DNA of 64,000 nt from Streptomyces aureocirculatus (GTDB taxonomy: Bacteria; Actinomycetota; Actinomycetes; Streptomycetales; Streptomycetaceae). The stretch lies in assembly GCF_000720475.1 (NCBI RefSeq), contig NZ_JOAP01000022.1, forward strand, positions 180,668-244,667, given 5' to 3'. Below, in pieces: positions 1 to 8,699 of the stretch. Within the stretch, counting starts at the first letter, position 1; the number at the start of each line of letters is the position of its first letter. Under the pieces are notes generated by a model. It was given only the letters and a program-made list of their open reading frames with translations, did no database searches and had not been told where the DNA came from. The position numbers and the translations under genes were made by a program.

Positions 1-4
1 CTCT

Positions 5-32
5 GTTGAACGCGTGGCCGTTGAACGCGTGG
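5..32. repeat. 13-bp direct repeat, two copies
   Basis: The 13-base word GTTGAACGCGTGG occurs at 5-17 and again at 20-32, two bases apart, immediately before a strong hairpin. No function is evident. Confidence 0.6.
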
Positions 33-33
33 A

Positions 34-63
34 GGGCCCTGGCGCCGTGCGGCGCCAGGGCCC
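34..63. terminator. Strong hairpin, likely terminator of a gene left of the window
   Basis: A perfect 13-bp stem (34-46 with 51-63) closes a GTGC tetraloop. No U tract follows, as is common in Streptomyces. It probably ends a transcript entering from the left, since no gene lies between the window edge and the hairpin. Confidence 0.6.
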
Positions 64-615
64 GAAGGAACTGCTACACCATCTGCCGGCTGTTACTGCA
101 CCGGCCTTCTGTGTCCGCACACCCGGCCGAACTGCTGCCGGGGATGCTGGGATCGCGGTTGCTCGACCGGAGACCACCTCACTATCGATGTCCTGCGGTA
201 CCCGGGTTCAAGGTTTCCACCCGGGCGATCCTGATGGCGCCCGATTCCTCCGTTCATTCCCTCAATGCTGGTACTGCTCACGGCGGCCCCTGATCACTGC
301 GGGCCACCCGGTCCGGTCGTCAGTCCCGTCACCGTCCTGCAAACCCTGGCTCCGGAACTCCACCACCGCACCGTCCTGCGCACTGCAACTACATACTGCG
401 CAACTACAGACTGCCGCCCGGCAGTTCGTGTCTGCCAGGCCCTGTTTCCTCTCTGTGCTACGAGAGAAACCATAACCACATCACCACCCAATGTCTACCC
501 CAGCCAGCACAGATTTTCTGTGTGTCCAGTGGGAGGTAATCGGCCGTCGAGCAGCGATTCGCGTTGCGGCGCCCGCCAGTTGCGCCGGGTCAGCGGGTTC
601 GCCGCTCCGGAGGTC
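64..615. other. Intergenic, no gene recognised
   Basis: This 550-bp stretch has lower G+C than its surroundings. Its open frames lack plausible ribosome binding sites, third-position GC bias or recognisable motifs. It probably is upstream DNA of the chitinase gene. Confidence 0.5.
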
Positions 616-642
616 TTGACAACTTGATTGGTCTGGACCAAC
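616..642 (+). promoter_or_regulatory. Chitinase promoter with DasR-type operator (dre)
   Basis: A -35-like TTGACA lies at 616-621 and is followed by the palindrome ATTGGTCTGGACCAAC at 627-642. This closely matches the Streptomyces dre/chitinase direct-repeat element (core TGGTCTAGACCA) bound by the GntR regulator DasR, which is released by N-acetylglucosamine catabolites. It sits in the spacer of the promoter about 67 bp before the gene start, where bound repressor would block polymerase. Confidence 0.75.
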
Positions 643-708
643 TTTGCGCGCAGTGGCGGTGCCCACCGCCCTCGGCTTCCGTCCCCCACCTCTTGCTGGA
701 GGCACTCC

Positions 709-2445
709 GTGGACCGTGTACGTCAGGGCAGACCCGGCGTTCGCCAAAGGATCGGCGCGGTGATCGCCGCCGGTGCGGCCGCCGCGCTCGCCGTCACCGC
801 GCTCGCCGCGCCCGCGCAGTCGGCGCAGCCCGTGGCGGCGGGCGCCGGGGCGGCGGACGTCAACGTGGCCAAGAACGCCGGGTTCGAGGCGGACCTGTCC
901 AACTGGACCTGCGCCGCGGACAGCGGTGCCGCCGTCACCTCCCCCGTGCACGGCGGCGCGAAGGCGCTCAGGGCCACTCCCTCGGGCCAGGGCACCGCCG
1001 AGTGTTCCCAGATCGTCAAGGTGAAGCCCAATTCGACGTACAAGCTGAGCAGTTGGGTGCAGGGCAGCTACGCCTACCTCGGTGCCCGCGGCACCGGCAC
1101 CACCGACGTGTCGACCTGGACGCCGGGCACCTCCTCCTGGCAGCAGCTCTCCACCAGCTTCACCACGGGTGCGAACACCACGTCGGTCACCGTGTACACG
1201 CACGGCTGGTACGGGCAGAGCGCCTACTACGTGGACGATGTGAGCGTCCTCGGCCCCGACGGGGGCGGCGGCACCGACCCGGTGGAGATACCGGCCGTGC
1301 CGGCCGGCCTCGCGGCGGGCGCGACGACGTCCACGTCGGTGGAGCTGTCCTGGACCCCGGTGTCCACGGCCACCGGCTACACCGTCTACCGCGACGGCAC
1401 GAAGGTCGCCTCCCCCGGCGGTGCCGCCACGACCGTCACCGGCCTCGCACCGGAGACCACGTACAGCTTCCAGGTGAGCGCCTCCAACGGGGCGGGCGAG
1501 TCCGCGAAGTCGGCGGCGGTGTCCGTACGCACCGCCAAGGGCGACGGCGGCGGGGACGGCACCGTGCCCAGGCACGCGCTGACCGGCTACTGGCAGAACT
1601 TCAACAACGGCGCGAGCGTGCAGAAGCTGCGGGAGGTGTCCTCGCAGTACGACATCATCGCCGTCTCCTTCGCCGACGCCACCCCCACGCCCGGCCAGAT
1701 CACCTTCAACCTGGACCCGGCCGTCGGCTACGCCTCCACCGCCGACTTCAAGGCCGACATCGCCGCGAAGAAGGCCGCGGGCAAGTCCGTGGTCCTCTCG
1801 GTCGGCGGCGAGAAGGGCACCATCTCCGTCAACAGTGACGCCTCCGCGGCGGCGTTCGCCAACAGCGCCTACGCACTGATGCAGGAGTACGGGTTCAACG
1901 GCGTCGACATCGACCTGGAGAACGGCATCAACCCCACCTACATGTCCAAGGCGCTGCGCCAGCTCTCGGCCAAGGCGGGCCCGAAGATGGTGCTCACGAT
2001 GGCGCCGCAGACCATCGACATGCAGTCCACCTCCGGCGGCTACTTCCAGACGGCGCTGAACGTGAAGGACATCCTCACGGTCGTCAACACGCAGTACTAC
2101 AACAGCGGTTCGATGCTGGGCTGTGACGGCAAGGTCTACAGCCAGGGCAGCGTGGACTTTTTGACCGCGCTCGCCTGCATCCAGTTGGAGGGCGGCCTCG
2201 ATCCTTCGCAGGTCGGGCTAGGCGTCCCGGCCTCGACGCGCGCCGCGGGCGGCGGCTATGTGGCCCCCTCGGTCGTGAACAACGCCCTGGACTGCCTGAC
2301 CCGCGGCACCGGCTGCGGCTCCTTCAAGCCGTCCAGGACCTATCCCTCGCTGCGCGGCGCCATGACATGGTCCACGAACTGGGACGCGACGGCGGGCAGC
2401 ACCTGGTCGAACTCCGTGGGCCCGAAGGTGCACAGCCTTCCCTAG
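709..2445 (+). CDS. Secreted GH18 chitinase with CBM and FnIII domain
   Basis: This is an endo-acting chitinase that hydrolyses beta-1,4-GlcNAc polymers outside the cell. A GTG at 709 preceded by GGAGG is chosen over the upstream TTG at 628; it gives a typical Sec signal peptide (basic start, Ala-rich core, APAQSAQ end). Residues about 50-185 form a carbohydrate-binding jelly-roll-like module, about 195-280 a fibronectin type III domain, and the rest a GH18 barrel. The GH18 signature reads FNGVDIDLE, with the catalytic acid at about Glu404. The first Asp of the usual DGxDxDxE is Asn here. The gene is monocistronic, with a DasR-type operator upstream and a terminator downstream. Confidence 0.93.
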   Translation: MDRVRQGRPGVRQRIGAVIAAGAAAALAVTALAAPAQSAQPVAAGAGAADVNVAKNAGFEADLSNWTCAADSGAAVTSPVHGGAKALRATPSGQGTAECSQIVKVKPNSTYKLSSWVQGSYAYLGARGTGTTDVSTWTPGTSSWQQLSTSFTTGANTTSVTVYTHGWYGQSAYYVDDVSVLGPDGGGGTDPVEIPAVPAGLAAGATTSTSVELSWTPVSTATGYTVYRDGTKVASPGGAATTVTGLAPETTYSFQVSASNGAGESAKSAAVSVRTAKGDGGGDGTVPRHALTGYWQNFNNGASVQKLREVSSQYDIIAVSFADATPTPGQITFNLDPAVGYASTADFKADIAAKKAAGKSVVLSVGGEKGTISVNSDASAAAFANSAYALMQEYGFNGVDIDLENGINPTYMSKALRQLSAKAGPKMVLTMAPQTIDMQSTSGGYFQTALNVKDILTVVNTQYYNSGSMLGCDGKVYSQGSVDFLTALACIQLEGGLDPSQVGLGVPASTRAAGGGYVAPSVVNNALDCLTRGTGCGSFKPSRTYPSLRGAMTWSTNWDATAGSTWSNSVGPKVHSLP

Positions 2446-2446
2446 C

Positions 2447-2481
2447 GAACGGCCCGGCGGGAGGGGGCGTGCGGGCCGTTC
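2447..2481 (+). terminator. Terminator of the chitinase gene
   Basis: GAACGGCCCG (2447-2456) pairs perfectly with CGGGCCGTTC (2472-2481), starting two bases after the stop codon. Confidence 0.75.
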
Positions 2482-2525
2482 ACCACGGCCCGCACGTCTC
2501 CTCCCGCGTCCGGGCATCCAGCCGG

Positions 2526-2858
2526 TCAGACATGGGCGGCCTCCCGTTGCGCCACGGCCGCCTGAACGGGAACCATCCCTGGCGGCCGCAGCGCGGTGAC
2601 AGCGCACAGTATCGCCAGGGGCAGCTCCAGTACGCAGGCCGGCGTCAACGACAAGACCACCGCGCGCCCGGCCGTCACGACGTCGAACCATGCGTCGTCC
2701 AGTAGCAGCACGGCCGTCGCCGGGTACGACGCCGCCGCGGGCTGGAACCAGATCCACCGCTCAGGGCTGCGGATGACGAAGGAGCAGGTCGCACGTTCGC
2801 GGAGGAGTACCAGACGCCGCTGCGCAAGTATCTGAGCCGAGCTACGAGGCGGGCTCAC
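2526..2858 (-). CDS. Possible small protein or gene remnant, unknown
   Basis: The 110-codon frame shows Streptomyces-like third-position bias only in its middle part, around a DAWFDVVTAG segment and a hydrophobic stretch. The ends look less coding and no clear ribosome binding site is visible. It may be a decayed fragment of a small membrane-associated protein. On the other strand, a short coding-like stretch ends near 2850. I do not assign a function. Confidence 0.25.
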   Translation of the reverse strand: MSPPRSSAQILAQRRLVLLRERATCSFVIRSPERWIWFQPAAASYPATAVLLLDDAWFDVVTAGRAVVLSLTPACVLELPLAILCAVTALRPPGMVPVQAAVAQREAAHV

Positions 2859-2883
2859 CCGCCGGTGATGCGGGAGCGCCGGG

Positions 2884-3663
2884 TCACCGGCCGGTGATGC
2901 GGGCCGAGGTGCACAGGTCCTCGTCGCGGTAGCCGAGCCGGTCGTAGAGCCGCTGGGCGGGCGCGTTGCCGGCGAGCTGCCACAGCGTGCACAGGCCGTG
3001 CTCGCGTACCGCGTACCTGGTCAGCCAGGCGGTGAGGGCGGCGCCCAGGCCCTGGCCGCGCAGGCGGGTGTCGGTGGCGACGGAGGCCATCAGCGGTGCC
3101 CCGCTGTCGCGCAGGCGGCTCAGCGCGCCGCAGGCCACCAGGTGCCCGCGCGCGTCGCGTATCCCCGCCCAGCAACTGACGTCCGCGCAGCCGGGGCCCG
3201 TGGAGTGGGCCGGGCTGTGTTCGCCGAGGAAGGCGAGCAGTTCCTCGTGGTGCTCGGCGCCGAGCCGGGTCACCCGCTCCTCGCCCGGCATGGCGGGCGG
3301 TTCGGCGAGCGTCCAGCGAAAGACCCACTCCACCACGTCGGTGAGTCCAAGGCGCTCCCCCACGTGCGCCTCGACGCCCCGCGGGCCGGTGAACTCCCTG
3401 ACCGTGCCGCGCAGTTCACGCTCGGCGTGCAGTACGAGGTCCGCGGCGGTGGCCGCGTCTCCGACGCTCCACACATGCCCGCGCCCGGCGTCCAGCCAGG
3501 CGACGGCACCGTCACCGGACCAGCCCGCGGGGCCGTGGGGACCGGCCGGGCCGTCCTGGCGGCGCCGGGCGGCGCCGAAGCGCAGCAGGGCCGCGCCCGA
3601 CTGGTGTTCCAGGCCCTGGTCGAACAGGTCGGCGGTCCGGGGGACAAGAGTCGTTGCCTGCAT
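2884..3663 (-). CDS. GNAT-family N-acetyltransferase
   Basis: The C-terminal half carries a GNAT fold, with the acetyl-CoA pyrophosphate-binding loop RGQGLGAAL and the later segment NAPAQRLYDRLGY typical of motif B. The N-terminal half (about 120 residues) is a less conserved GNAT-like lobe, so the protein resembles double-lobe acetyltransferases of actinobacteria. I start at the ATG at 3663, which gives 259 residues; the longer upstream frame is Arg/Pro-rich and looks non-coding. The substrate cannot be predicted. It is transcribed alone. Confidence 0.8.
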   Translation of the reverse strand: MQATTLVPRTADLFDQGLEHQSGAALLRFGAARRRQDGPAGPHGPAGWSGDGAVAWLDAGRGHVWSVGDAATAADLVLHAERELRGTVREFTGPRGVEAHVGERLGLTDVVEWVFRWTLAEPPAMPGEERVTRLGAEHHEELLAFLGEHSPAHSTGPGCADVSCWAGIRDARGHLVACGALSRLRDSGAPLMASVATDTRLRGQGLGAALTAWLTRYAVREHGLCTLWQLAGNAPAQRLYDRLGYRDEDLCTSARITGR

Positions 3664-4244
3664 CGCTCTCAGCCAAGGAAGTGGGGTACGGGAGGGAGTT
3701 CGGGGTGCTCGGGTGAGCGGCCGGCCGGGCATGCCCGAGGGCACGGCCGGGACCGTGGTGTCGAGGTCGGGGACCCCGGCAGGGACCGCGCGCACACGCC
3801 CGCCCGACCGGGACGGCCACTGTGACATACGGGCCCCAGGACGGGGCAAATCGGCGCTTTAGGTAGCCTTGACCGCGCGGTCGCCGCGGTAGTGGCCGCG
3901 GGCGGGCGGCGCCCGCGCGCGTGCCCGGGGGCTCCGCCGCGGGCCGTGTTCTTGACGGGCGGTCAGGTCACCGCGGGCGGATACGGGACGCCCGGCCCGG
4001 GCGGGCTCGGGTCGCCCCGGACAGGTTCGGCTCGCCCCGGCGGGCACGGGTGCCCCCAGGCGGTGCGGGCTGCCGCTTGTGCCTGCGGGCCTGGCGCCGG
4101 GCGCCGTATCGTCCTGTGCGGCATCCCGGCATCCCGGCAGCGCAGCATCCCGGCAGCACGAAATCCCGGCAGCACGGCAGCACGGCATCCGGCAGCCTCA
4201 CGGACGGCGGGCTCCCGCCACGACCCCCAGGAACGGACGGCGCA
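3664..4244. repeat. Intergenic region with CATCCCGGCAGC repeats
   Basis: The region between the divergent GNAT and SecD-like lipoprotein genes contains no convincing gene. At about 4119-4196 the word ATCCCGGCAGCA and variants (catcccggcagc, aatcccggcagc, acggcagc) are repeated six or more times in tandem. The longer open frame reading through here is Cys/Ala/Arg-rich and lacks codon bias. Confidence 0.5.
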
Positions 4245-5093
4245 GTGATCTCCAGACACGGGACCGGCAGGGCGCAACGAGCGGCGGGCAGGCTGCGGCG
4301 GCGGGTGCGGGGTGGGGTGGCGGCGGGGGCCGCGCTGCTCGTGCTGACGGCGTGCGGCGGCGGCTCGTCCGGGGACGGCGAGGAGGGCACCGGCGGCGCG
4401 GAGGACGCCGCCGGTACGCCGGGCCCCGCCGCGGCCCGTACCAGCCTGACCTTCAGGCCCGCCGCCGGGCAGGACACGGCGGGCCTGAAGAGCGCCGCGG
4501 CCCTGATGCGGCACCGGGCCACCGCGATGGGTTTGCGCGAGACCCGCGTCGATGTTGCCGCCGGCGCCATCACGGTGAGCGCGCCGGGTGCGTCGAAGGC
4601 GAAGCTCAGAGTGCTCGGCGAGCAGGCCCGGCTCGACTTCCGCCCCGTCCGCAACCAGGCGCCGGTCACCGCCAAGGCCCAGTGCCCTCCGGCCGGCGGG
4701 CCCTCGGAAAAACCGCTTTCGGCCTGCGCCACGAACGGTTCCGACGTCCGCTACGACCTGGGCCCGGTCGCCGTGCCGGGCACCGATGTGGCCAGGGCGC
4801 GGGCGCGCCTGGACGAGCAGAGCGCGCAGGGCTGGCTGGTGGATGTCACCTTCACCGCCGCCGGCGCGCGCAGGTTCGCCGCCCTGACGGCCGAACTCGC
4901 CCCCAAAGCACCGCCCGCCAACCAGTTGGCCATGGTCCTGGACGGCACGGTGATCTCCGCCCCCGTCGTCCAGCAGCAGCTCACCGACGGCCGGGTGCAG
5001 ATCTCGGGGAGCTTCACCCGCTCATCGGCCGAGGAACTGGCCGCGCAGCTCTCCGCCGGGGCGCTGCCGGTGCGGCTGCAGGTGTCCGGCTGA
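4245..5093 (+). CDS. Lipoprotein with SecD-like P1 head domain
   Basis: The GTG at 4245 follows a weak GGA and starts a protein of 282 residues. A twin-basic leader and hydrophobic core end in the lipobox LTAC, so it should be lipid-anchored on the outer face of the membrane. The rest resembles the periplasmic P1 region of SecD: the segment near the C terminus, with LAMVLDGTVISAP and QISGSFT, is characteristic. No SecD membrane segments follow. It may be a stand-alone SecDF-P1-type protein; its role is unknown. Confidence 0.75.
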   Translation: MISRHGTGRAQRAAGRLRRRVRGGVAAGAALLVLTACGGGSSGDGEEGTGGAEDAAGTPGPAAARTSLTFRPAAGQDTAGLKSAAALMRHRATAMGLRETRVDVAAGAITVSAPGASKAKLRVLGEQARLDFRPVRNQAPVTAKAQCPPAGGPSEKPLSACATNGSDVRYDLGPVAVPGTDVARARARLDEQSAQGWLVDVTFTAAGARRFAALTAELAPKAPPANQLAMVLDGTVISAPVVQQQLTDGRVQISGSFTRSSAEELAAQLSAGALPVRLQVSG

Positions 5094-5126
5094 GCGCGCC
5101 GGGCCGCGGGCAACGCGCGGGCGGCC

Positions 5127-5798
5127 CTACGCCAGGGGGATGCCGGGGCGGCGGCGGGCCAGGAGGATGCCGCCGAGGGTGCTCTCGGGGGAGGTGAGGG
5201 TGTGGAGTGCCTCGGTGGTGAAGCCGGCGTCGTCGAGCCAGGCGGTCATGCGGGCGGGCCGGCGGCGGTGGACGTGGAGGTGCATCGGGTGGCCGCCGTA
5301 CCCCGTGGTCTTGAGCTGTGCGGCGTTGCCGACGTGGAAGGCGAGCAGCAGCGGGGCGCCGGGCCGCAGCACGCGCCACAAGTGGGTGAGGACCGTGCCG
5401 ATCTCCTCGTCGGGTACGTGGATCAGCGAGTACCAGGCGACGAGACCGGCCATCGAGGTGTCGGCGAGGTCGAGGTCGGTCATGGAGCCGACGTCGAAGC
5501 GCAGGTGCGGGTGGTCGCGGCGGGCCACCTCGATCATCTGGGGCGACAGGTCGATGCCGAAGGCGTCCACGCCCAGGCCGTGCAGGTACGCCGTGATCCG
5601 CCCCGGCCCGCAGCCCACGTCCGCGACCGGTCCCCCGCCGCGGGCGCGCACCCGCCCGGCGAACCGCTCCAGGGCCGCGCGTTCCTGGGGTGTGTCGTCC
5701 AGGAGGTGGCGTACCTGGTCGGCGTAGTCGAGGGCGACGGTGTCGTAGGAGGCCCTGGTCTCTTCCAGCCAGGTGCCGGTGTCGGGTTCGCTGTCCAC
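5127..5798 (-). CDS. Class I SAM-dependent methyltransferase
   Basis: The protein has 223 residues. The SAM-binding motif I reads VADVGCGPGR, followed by the acidic strand end FGIDLS. The post-motif segment MTDLDLAD and LIHVPDEEIG fit Methyltransf_25/UbiE-like small-molecule methyltransferases. It is convergent with the SecD-like lipoprotein gene and stands alone. The substrate cannot be inferred; it lies far to the left of the biosynthetic cluster and is probably not part of it. Confidence 0.85.
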   Translation of the reverse strand: MDSEPDTGTWLEETRASYDTVALDYADQVRHLLDDTPQERAALERFAGRVRARGGGPVADVGCGPGRITAYLHGLGVDAFGIDLSPQMIEVARRDHPHLRFDVGSMTDLDLADTSMAGLVAWYSLIHVPDEEIGTVLTHLWRVLRPGAPLLLAFHVGNAAQLKTTGYGGHPMHLHVHRRRPARMTAWLDDAGFTTEALHTLTSPESTLGGILLARRRPGIPLA

Positions 5799-5925
5799 GC
5801 TCGCAGGCTACGCAACAGCCCTCACCCGGTGGCCTCTTGGGCGCGATCCCAGCGGTCCGGCAGGGTGCGGGAGGGCGCGTTCGGAGGGTGGGTCCGATGC
5901 GGGCTGCGGGCGGGAGTGCGCGTGG

Positions 5926-6153
5926 TCAGGTGGACAGCAGGGGGCCGCCCGGGGTGTGGGTCCGGGACAACTGGTGGCGGGCGACGAGCAGCGCGGTGTC
6001 GATCTCCCGGGTGCCGGTGGCCGCACACAGCGTGTAGGCGGCGTCGTTCATGCGCCGCCGCGTCTGTTCGGTGCCCTTCTCGGCGTGCAGCGCGCACAGC
6101 GTCTCGTACTGCTCGACCAAGTCCTTCAGCACGGCCTGGTGTGCCCTGAGCAT
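5926..6153 (-). CDS. DUF5133-type small protein
   Basis: The 75-residue protein (ATG at 6153 behind a GGGAGAA ribosome binding site) has the pattern of Streptomyces DUF5133 proteins: MLRAHQAVLKDLVEQYE, then RRRMNDAAYTLC and TGTREIDTALL. It is predicted to be alpha-helical and cytoplasmic. Members are often scattered near regulatory genes; function unknown. Confidence 0.75.
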   Translation of the reverse strand: MLRAHQAVLKDLVEQYETLCALHAEKGTEQTRRRMNDAAYTLCAATGTREIDTALLVARHQLSRTHTPGGPLLST

Positions 6154-6229
6154 CGCCGGTTCTCCCTCGTGTCCGCTCCTCGCAGGGGTGTGCACCAGGT
6201 CGTGTGCCCCGGGGACGGGCCGGTATTCC

Positions 6230-6604
6230 TCACTGTGCGGGGCTGCGGGGCGGCAGCCGCCGTGTGATCCGGTCGAACAGGTCCGTCAGCGGCTCGCCGA
6301 TGTCCTGGCCGAACTCGGTCAGCCCGTAGGTGACCTGGGGCGGTGTCGTGGGCTCGACCTGCCGCCAGATCAGGCCGTCCTTGACCAGGGCGCGCAGGGT
6401 CGACGCGAGCATCTTCTCGCTGACGCCGTGGATGCTGTCGCGCAGCTCGTAGAACCGCAGGTCGTTGCTCCGCAAGGAGATCAGCACCCAGATGCCCCAC
6501 CTGCTGGTGACGTGGTCGACCATGTCGCGGGCGGGGCAGTCGGTGTGAAACACCTCATAGCGGCGGCCCGTCCCGGCCTGTGCCAACTGCGCGCCTTCGC
6601 TCAT
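6230..6604 (-). CDS. HxlR-family transcriptional regulator
   Basis: This 124-residue winged-helix protein begins with the HxlR hallmark CPARDMVDHVTSRWGIWVLISLR and has the recognition region LRDSIHGVSEKMLASTLR. A Cys at about residue 23 may be redox-sensitive, as in related QorR/HypR regulators. It is divergent from an NmrA-like oxidoreductase gene and probably controls both through the operator between them. Confidence 0.9.
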   Translation of the reverse strand: MSEGAQLAQAGTGRRYEVFHTDCPARDMVDHVTSRWGIWVLISLRSNDLRFYELRDSIHGVSEKMLASTLRALVKDGLIWRQVEPTTPPQVTYGLTEFGQDIGEPLTDLFDRITRRLPPRSPAQ

Positions 6605-6606
6605 GT

Positions 6607-6650
6607 CCGGAGCTTACCTCTGGGTATGTTCTTACGGAAAGTAAGTCCGG
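6607..6650. promoter_or_regulatory. Probable HxlR operator between divergent genes
   Basis: CCGGAGCTTAC (6607-6617) is mirrored by GTAAGTCCGG (6641-6650), with a further CTTAC inside. HxlR regulators bind such GTAAG/CTTAC-containing repeats, and the element lies between the HxlR gene and its divergent neighbour. Confidence 0.5.
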
Positions 6651-6696
6651 CTCCTAGCGTCAACTCCCGTCAAGCACAACGGACGAGGAGCTGAAC

Positions 6697-7548
6697 ATGA
6701 TCGTGGTGACCGGGGCTACCGGGAATATCGGCCGGCCTTTGACGCAGGCCCTGGCCGAGGCGGGCGAGCAGGTGACGGCGGTGTCGCGGCACGCGGCGGC
6801 GGTGCCGGAGGGGGTGCCGGAGGGGGTGCGGCACGTGGTGGCCGACCTGGCCGATCCGGCAAGCCTCGCCCCGGCGTTCACGGGGGCGAAGGCGCTGTTC
6901 CTCCTGCTGTCCGGCGACCTGCACGCCCCCGGGGCCGGGCCGGGCGACCTCATCGGCCTGGCCGCGGCCGGCGGGGTCCGCCGGGTCGTGCTGCTGTCCT
7001 CGCAAGGGGTGGCGACCAGGCCGCTGGGTGCGACGCGGGTCGCGATGCGTGCGCTGGAGGACACGCTGCGCGGATCCGGCCTCGACTGGGCCGTCCTGCG
7101 GCCGGGCGGCTTCGCCTCCAACGCCCTGGGCTGGGCGGAGTCGGTGCGTACGCAAGGGATGGTGGCCGCGCCCTTCGGCGACGTCGGGGTGCCGGTCGTC
7201 GACCCTGCCGACATCGCCGAGGTCGCGGCGGCCTGCCTGCTGGAGGACCGGCACACCGGCGGGGTGTACACGCTGACCGGGCCGCAGGTGATCACGCCGC
7301 GTCAGCAGGCGCAGGCGATCGGCGCCGCGCTGGGCTCGCCCGTAGGGTTCCGTGAGCTCACCCGCGAGGAGGCCAGGGCCACGATGACCCGGTTCGTGCC
7401 GGCGGAACTCGCCGACGACACCCTGGACATCATCTCCGCCCCGAACCCGGCCGAACTGCGGATCAGCCCGGACGTGCAACGCGTCCTGGGCCGGGCGCCG
7501 CGTTCCTTCGACGACTGGGTCGAGCGCAATATCGCCGCTTTCCGCTGA
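6697..7548 (+). CDS. NmrA-like NAD(P)-binding oxidoreductase
   Basis: The 283-residue protein begins with the Rossmann motif VVTGATGNIGRP and has the extended-SDR/NmrA features VVLLSSQGV and WAVLRPGGFASNAL. Proteins of this type act as NAD(P)H:quinone reductases or redox sensors. The ATG at 6697 follows GAGGAG. The divergent HxlR gene is a common arrangement and implies repression relieved by an electrophile or quinone. It is likely unrelated to the cluster. Confidence 0.88.
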   Translation: MIVVTGATGNIGRPLTQALAEAGEQVTAVSRHAAAVPEGVPEGVRHVVADLADPASLAPAFTGAKALFLLLSGDLHAPGAGPGDLIGLAAAGGVRRVVLLSSQGVATRPLGATRVAMRALEDTLRGSGLDWAVLRPGGFASNALGWAESVRTQGMVAAPFGDVGVPVVDPADIAEVAAACLLEDRHTGGVYTLTGPQVITPRQQAQAIGAALGSPVGFRELTREEARATMTRFVPAELADDTLDIISAPNPAELRISPDVQRVLGRAPRSFDDWVERNIAAFR

Positions 7549-7622
7549 ATCGCCGCTTTCCGCTGAGCGGGCGGGCCCTGAGTCATTGCTGCCCCGCCGG
7601 CTGCTGCGGGTCCGGCGATGAC

Positions 7623-8069
7623 TCAGGTCAATGACTCAGATCCAGATCCAGATCCAGGTCCAGGTCCAGGTCCAGGTCCAGGTCCAGGTCCACGGCCGCC
7701 GGCGCCCCTCTCGCGTCCCTCGGTCACTGCGGCGGCCATCAACGCCACGAGATTGTCGGTCCAGCAGTCGGACTCTTTCGTCGCCACCTCGACACCGCAT
7801 CCAGCGCACACGAGGTTGGGGCCGTCCTGGCCGTCGGGCCCGCAGCAACCACTGACACGCTGCGGGTCAGGGTGCAACGCCGTCCCAGGAACATCGTCCG
7901 GGTGCAGGATCAAAAGGCCGCCGCCGGAGTCGGCCTTGAAGGTTCCCCGAGCCATCCGGGGCGGAGCGCCCCCGTAGCCCGGCGGCGGCTCGGACCCCCG
8001 CGGTGGTTCCCCCGGCACCACTTCGCCGGTCACCGGCTGCCGGCAGTGGGCACAGCGGAAGATGGTCAT
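7623..8069 (-). CDS. Zinc-ribbon-like hypothetical protein with (GP)n(GS)n tail
   Basis: The 148-residue protein starts at the ATG at 8069 with a CAHC pair. A second CAGC pair near residue 95 could complete a zinc ribbon, since the spacing Cys-x2-Cys...Cys-x2-Cys suits metal binding. The C terminus is a run of about nine GP/GS dipeptides, encoded by a hexanucleotide tandem repeat, and is probably disordered. Function unknown. Confidence 0.6.
   Translation of the reverse strand: MTIFRCAHCRQPVTGEVVPGEPPRGSEPPPGYGGAPPRMARGTFKADSGGGLLILHPDDVPGTALHPDPQRVSGCCGPDGQDGPNLVCAGCGVEVATKESDCWTDNLVALMAAAVTEGRERGAGGRGPGPGPGPGPGPGSGSGSESLT
7638..7692. repeat. Hexanucleotide tandem repeat (AGATCC/AGGTCC)n
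   Basis: About three AGATCC units are followed by about six AGGTCC units with no interruption. The repeat length is a multiple of three, so copy-number change would keep the reading frame of the minus-strand gene it lies in. Confidence 0.85.
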
Positions 8070-8131
8070 GCGGCCATTGTCCCGCAGGCCCGCGTGTGGG
8101 CCGCCGTCCGCGCTCGGCGAGGCCGGGCAGA

Positions 8132-8479
8132 TCAGGCGGCGAGCCCCAGTACCAGCGCTCCGGCGACCGGTGCCGCGTACACCAGGGGGAAGGGGTTGTG
8201 GCCGTACCAGCGCGCCCGCACGACGGTGACGAGGGCCCCGGCGAAGTACAGCACCAGGCCGGCCCCGGCCGCCACGCCCACCACCGGCACGAACAGCCCG
8301 GCCGCCAGGCCGAGCGCGCCCGCCGCCTTGGCCGCGCCCAGCCACGGCAGCCACGTCGTCGGGATGCCGTAGTCGGCCATGGGCTTGACCACCCAGGGGG
8401 CGCGCAGGAACACCGACAGGGCCGAGAAACCCGTCATGGCGGCGGCGGCAAGGGTGACGACGAGATGGGCGGTGGACAT
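8132..8479 (-). CDS. DoxX-like membrane protein
   Basis: The 115-residue protein has four hydrophobic segments and the DoxX-like pattern WVVKPMADYGIP, LGAAKAAGALGLAAG and GLVLYFAGALVTVVRARW. It is expected to be an integral membrane protein of unknown physiological role. The ATG at 8479 is preferred to the GTG three bases upstream because it is better spaced from AGGAG. Confidence 0.8.
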   Translation of the reverse strand: MSTAHLVVTLAAAAMTGFSALSVFLRAPWVVKPMADYGIPTTWLPWLGAAKAAGALGLAAGLFVPVVGVAAGAGLVLYFAGALVTVVRARWYGHNPFPLVYAAPVAGALVLGLAA

Positions 8480-8604
8480 CACAGGGCTCCTCAGCAGGCG
8501 GACACCGGCAGGGAAACCCCGCGCCGGCCGGGCCCGTCGGGCCCCTCACCGCTATGACGGGCCCCGCCGCGCGAGTGTGACCGGCGGGAGACAGCGACTT
8601 TCAC

Positions 8605-8685
8605 CGCATGCCTGCCACCGCGTGTCTGCCATCGCGTGTCTGCCACCGCAGGTCTGCACCGTATGCCTGCCACCGCAGGTCTGCG
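8605..8685. repeat. Short imperfect tandem repeats, CTGCCACCGCRNGT units
   Basis: The intergenic stretch holds five to six diverged copies of a 14-16-bp unit (ctgccaccgcgtgt, ctgccatcgcgtgt, ctgccaccgcaggt, ctgcaccgtatgc, ctgccaccgcaggt) between the DoxX-like gene and the SnoaL-like gene. No function is evident. Confidence 0.6.
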
Positions 8686-8699
8686 CTGGTGAATCTTCG

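Noticed and set aside
6..627. Overlapping open frames in the first 600 bp
   Set aside because: No ribosome binding sites, weak third-position bias and unlikely composition.
481..1575. Long minus-strand frame opposite the chitinase
   Set aside because: Shadow of the chitinase gene; Gly/Arg/His-rich with no motifs.
7638..7692. CRISPR array
   Set aside because: The repeats are contiguous hexamers without spacers; no cas genes are present anywhere in the window.
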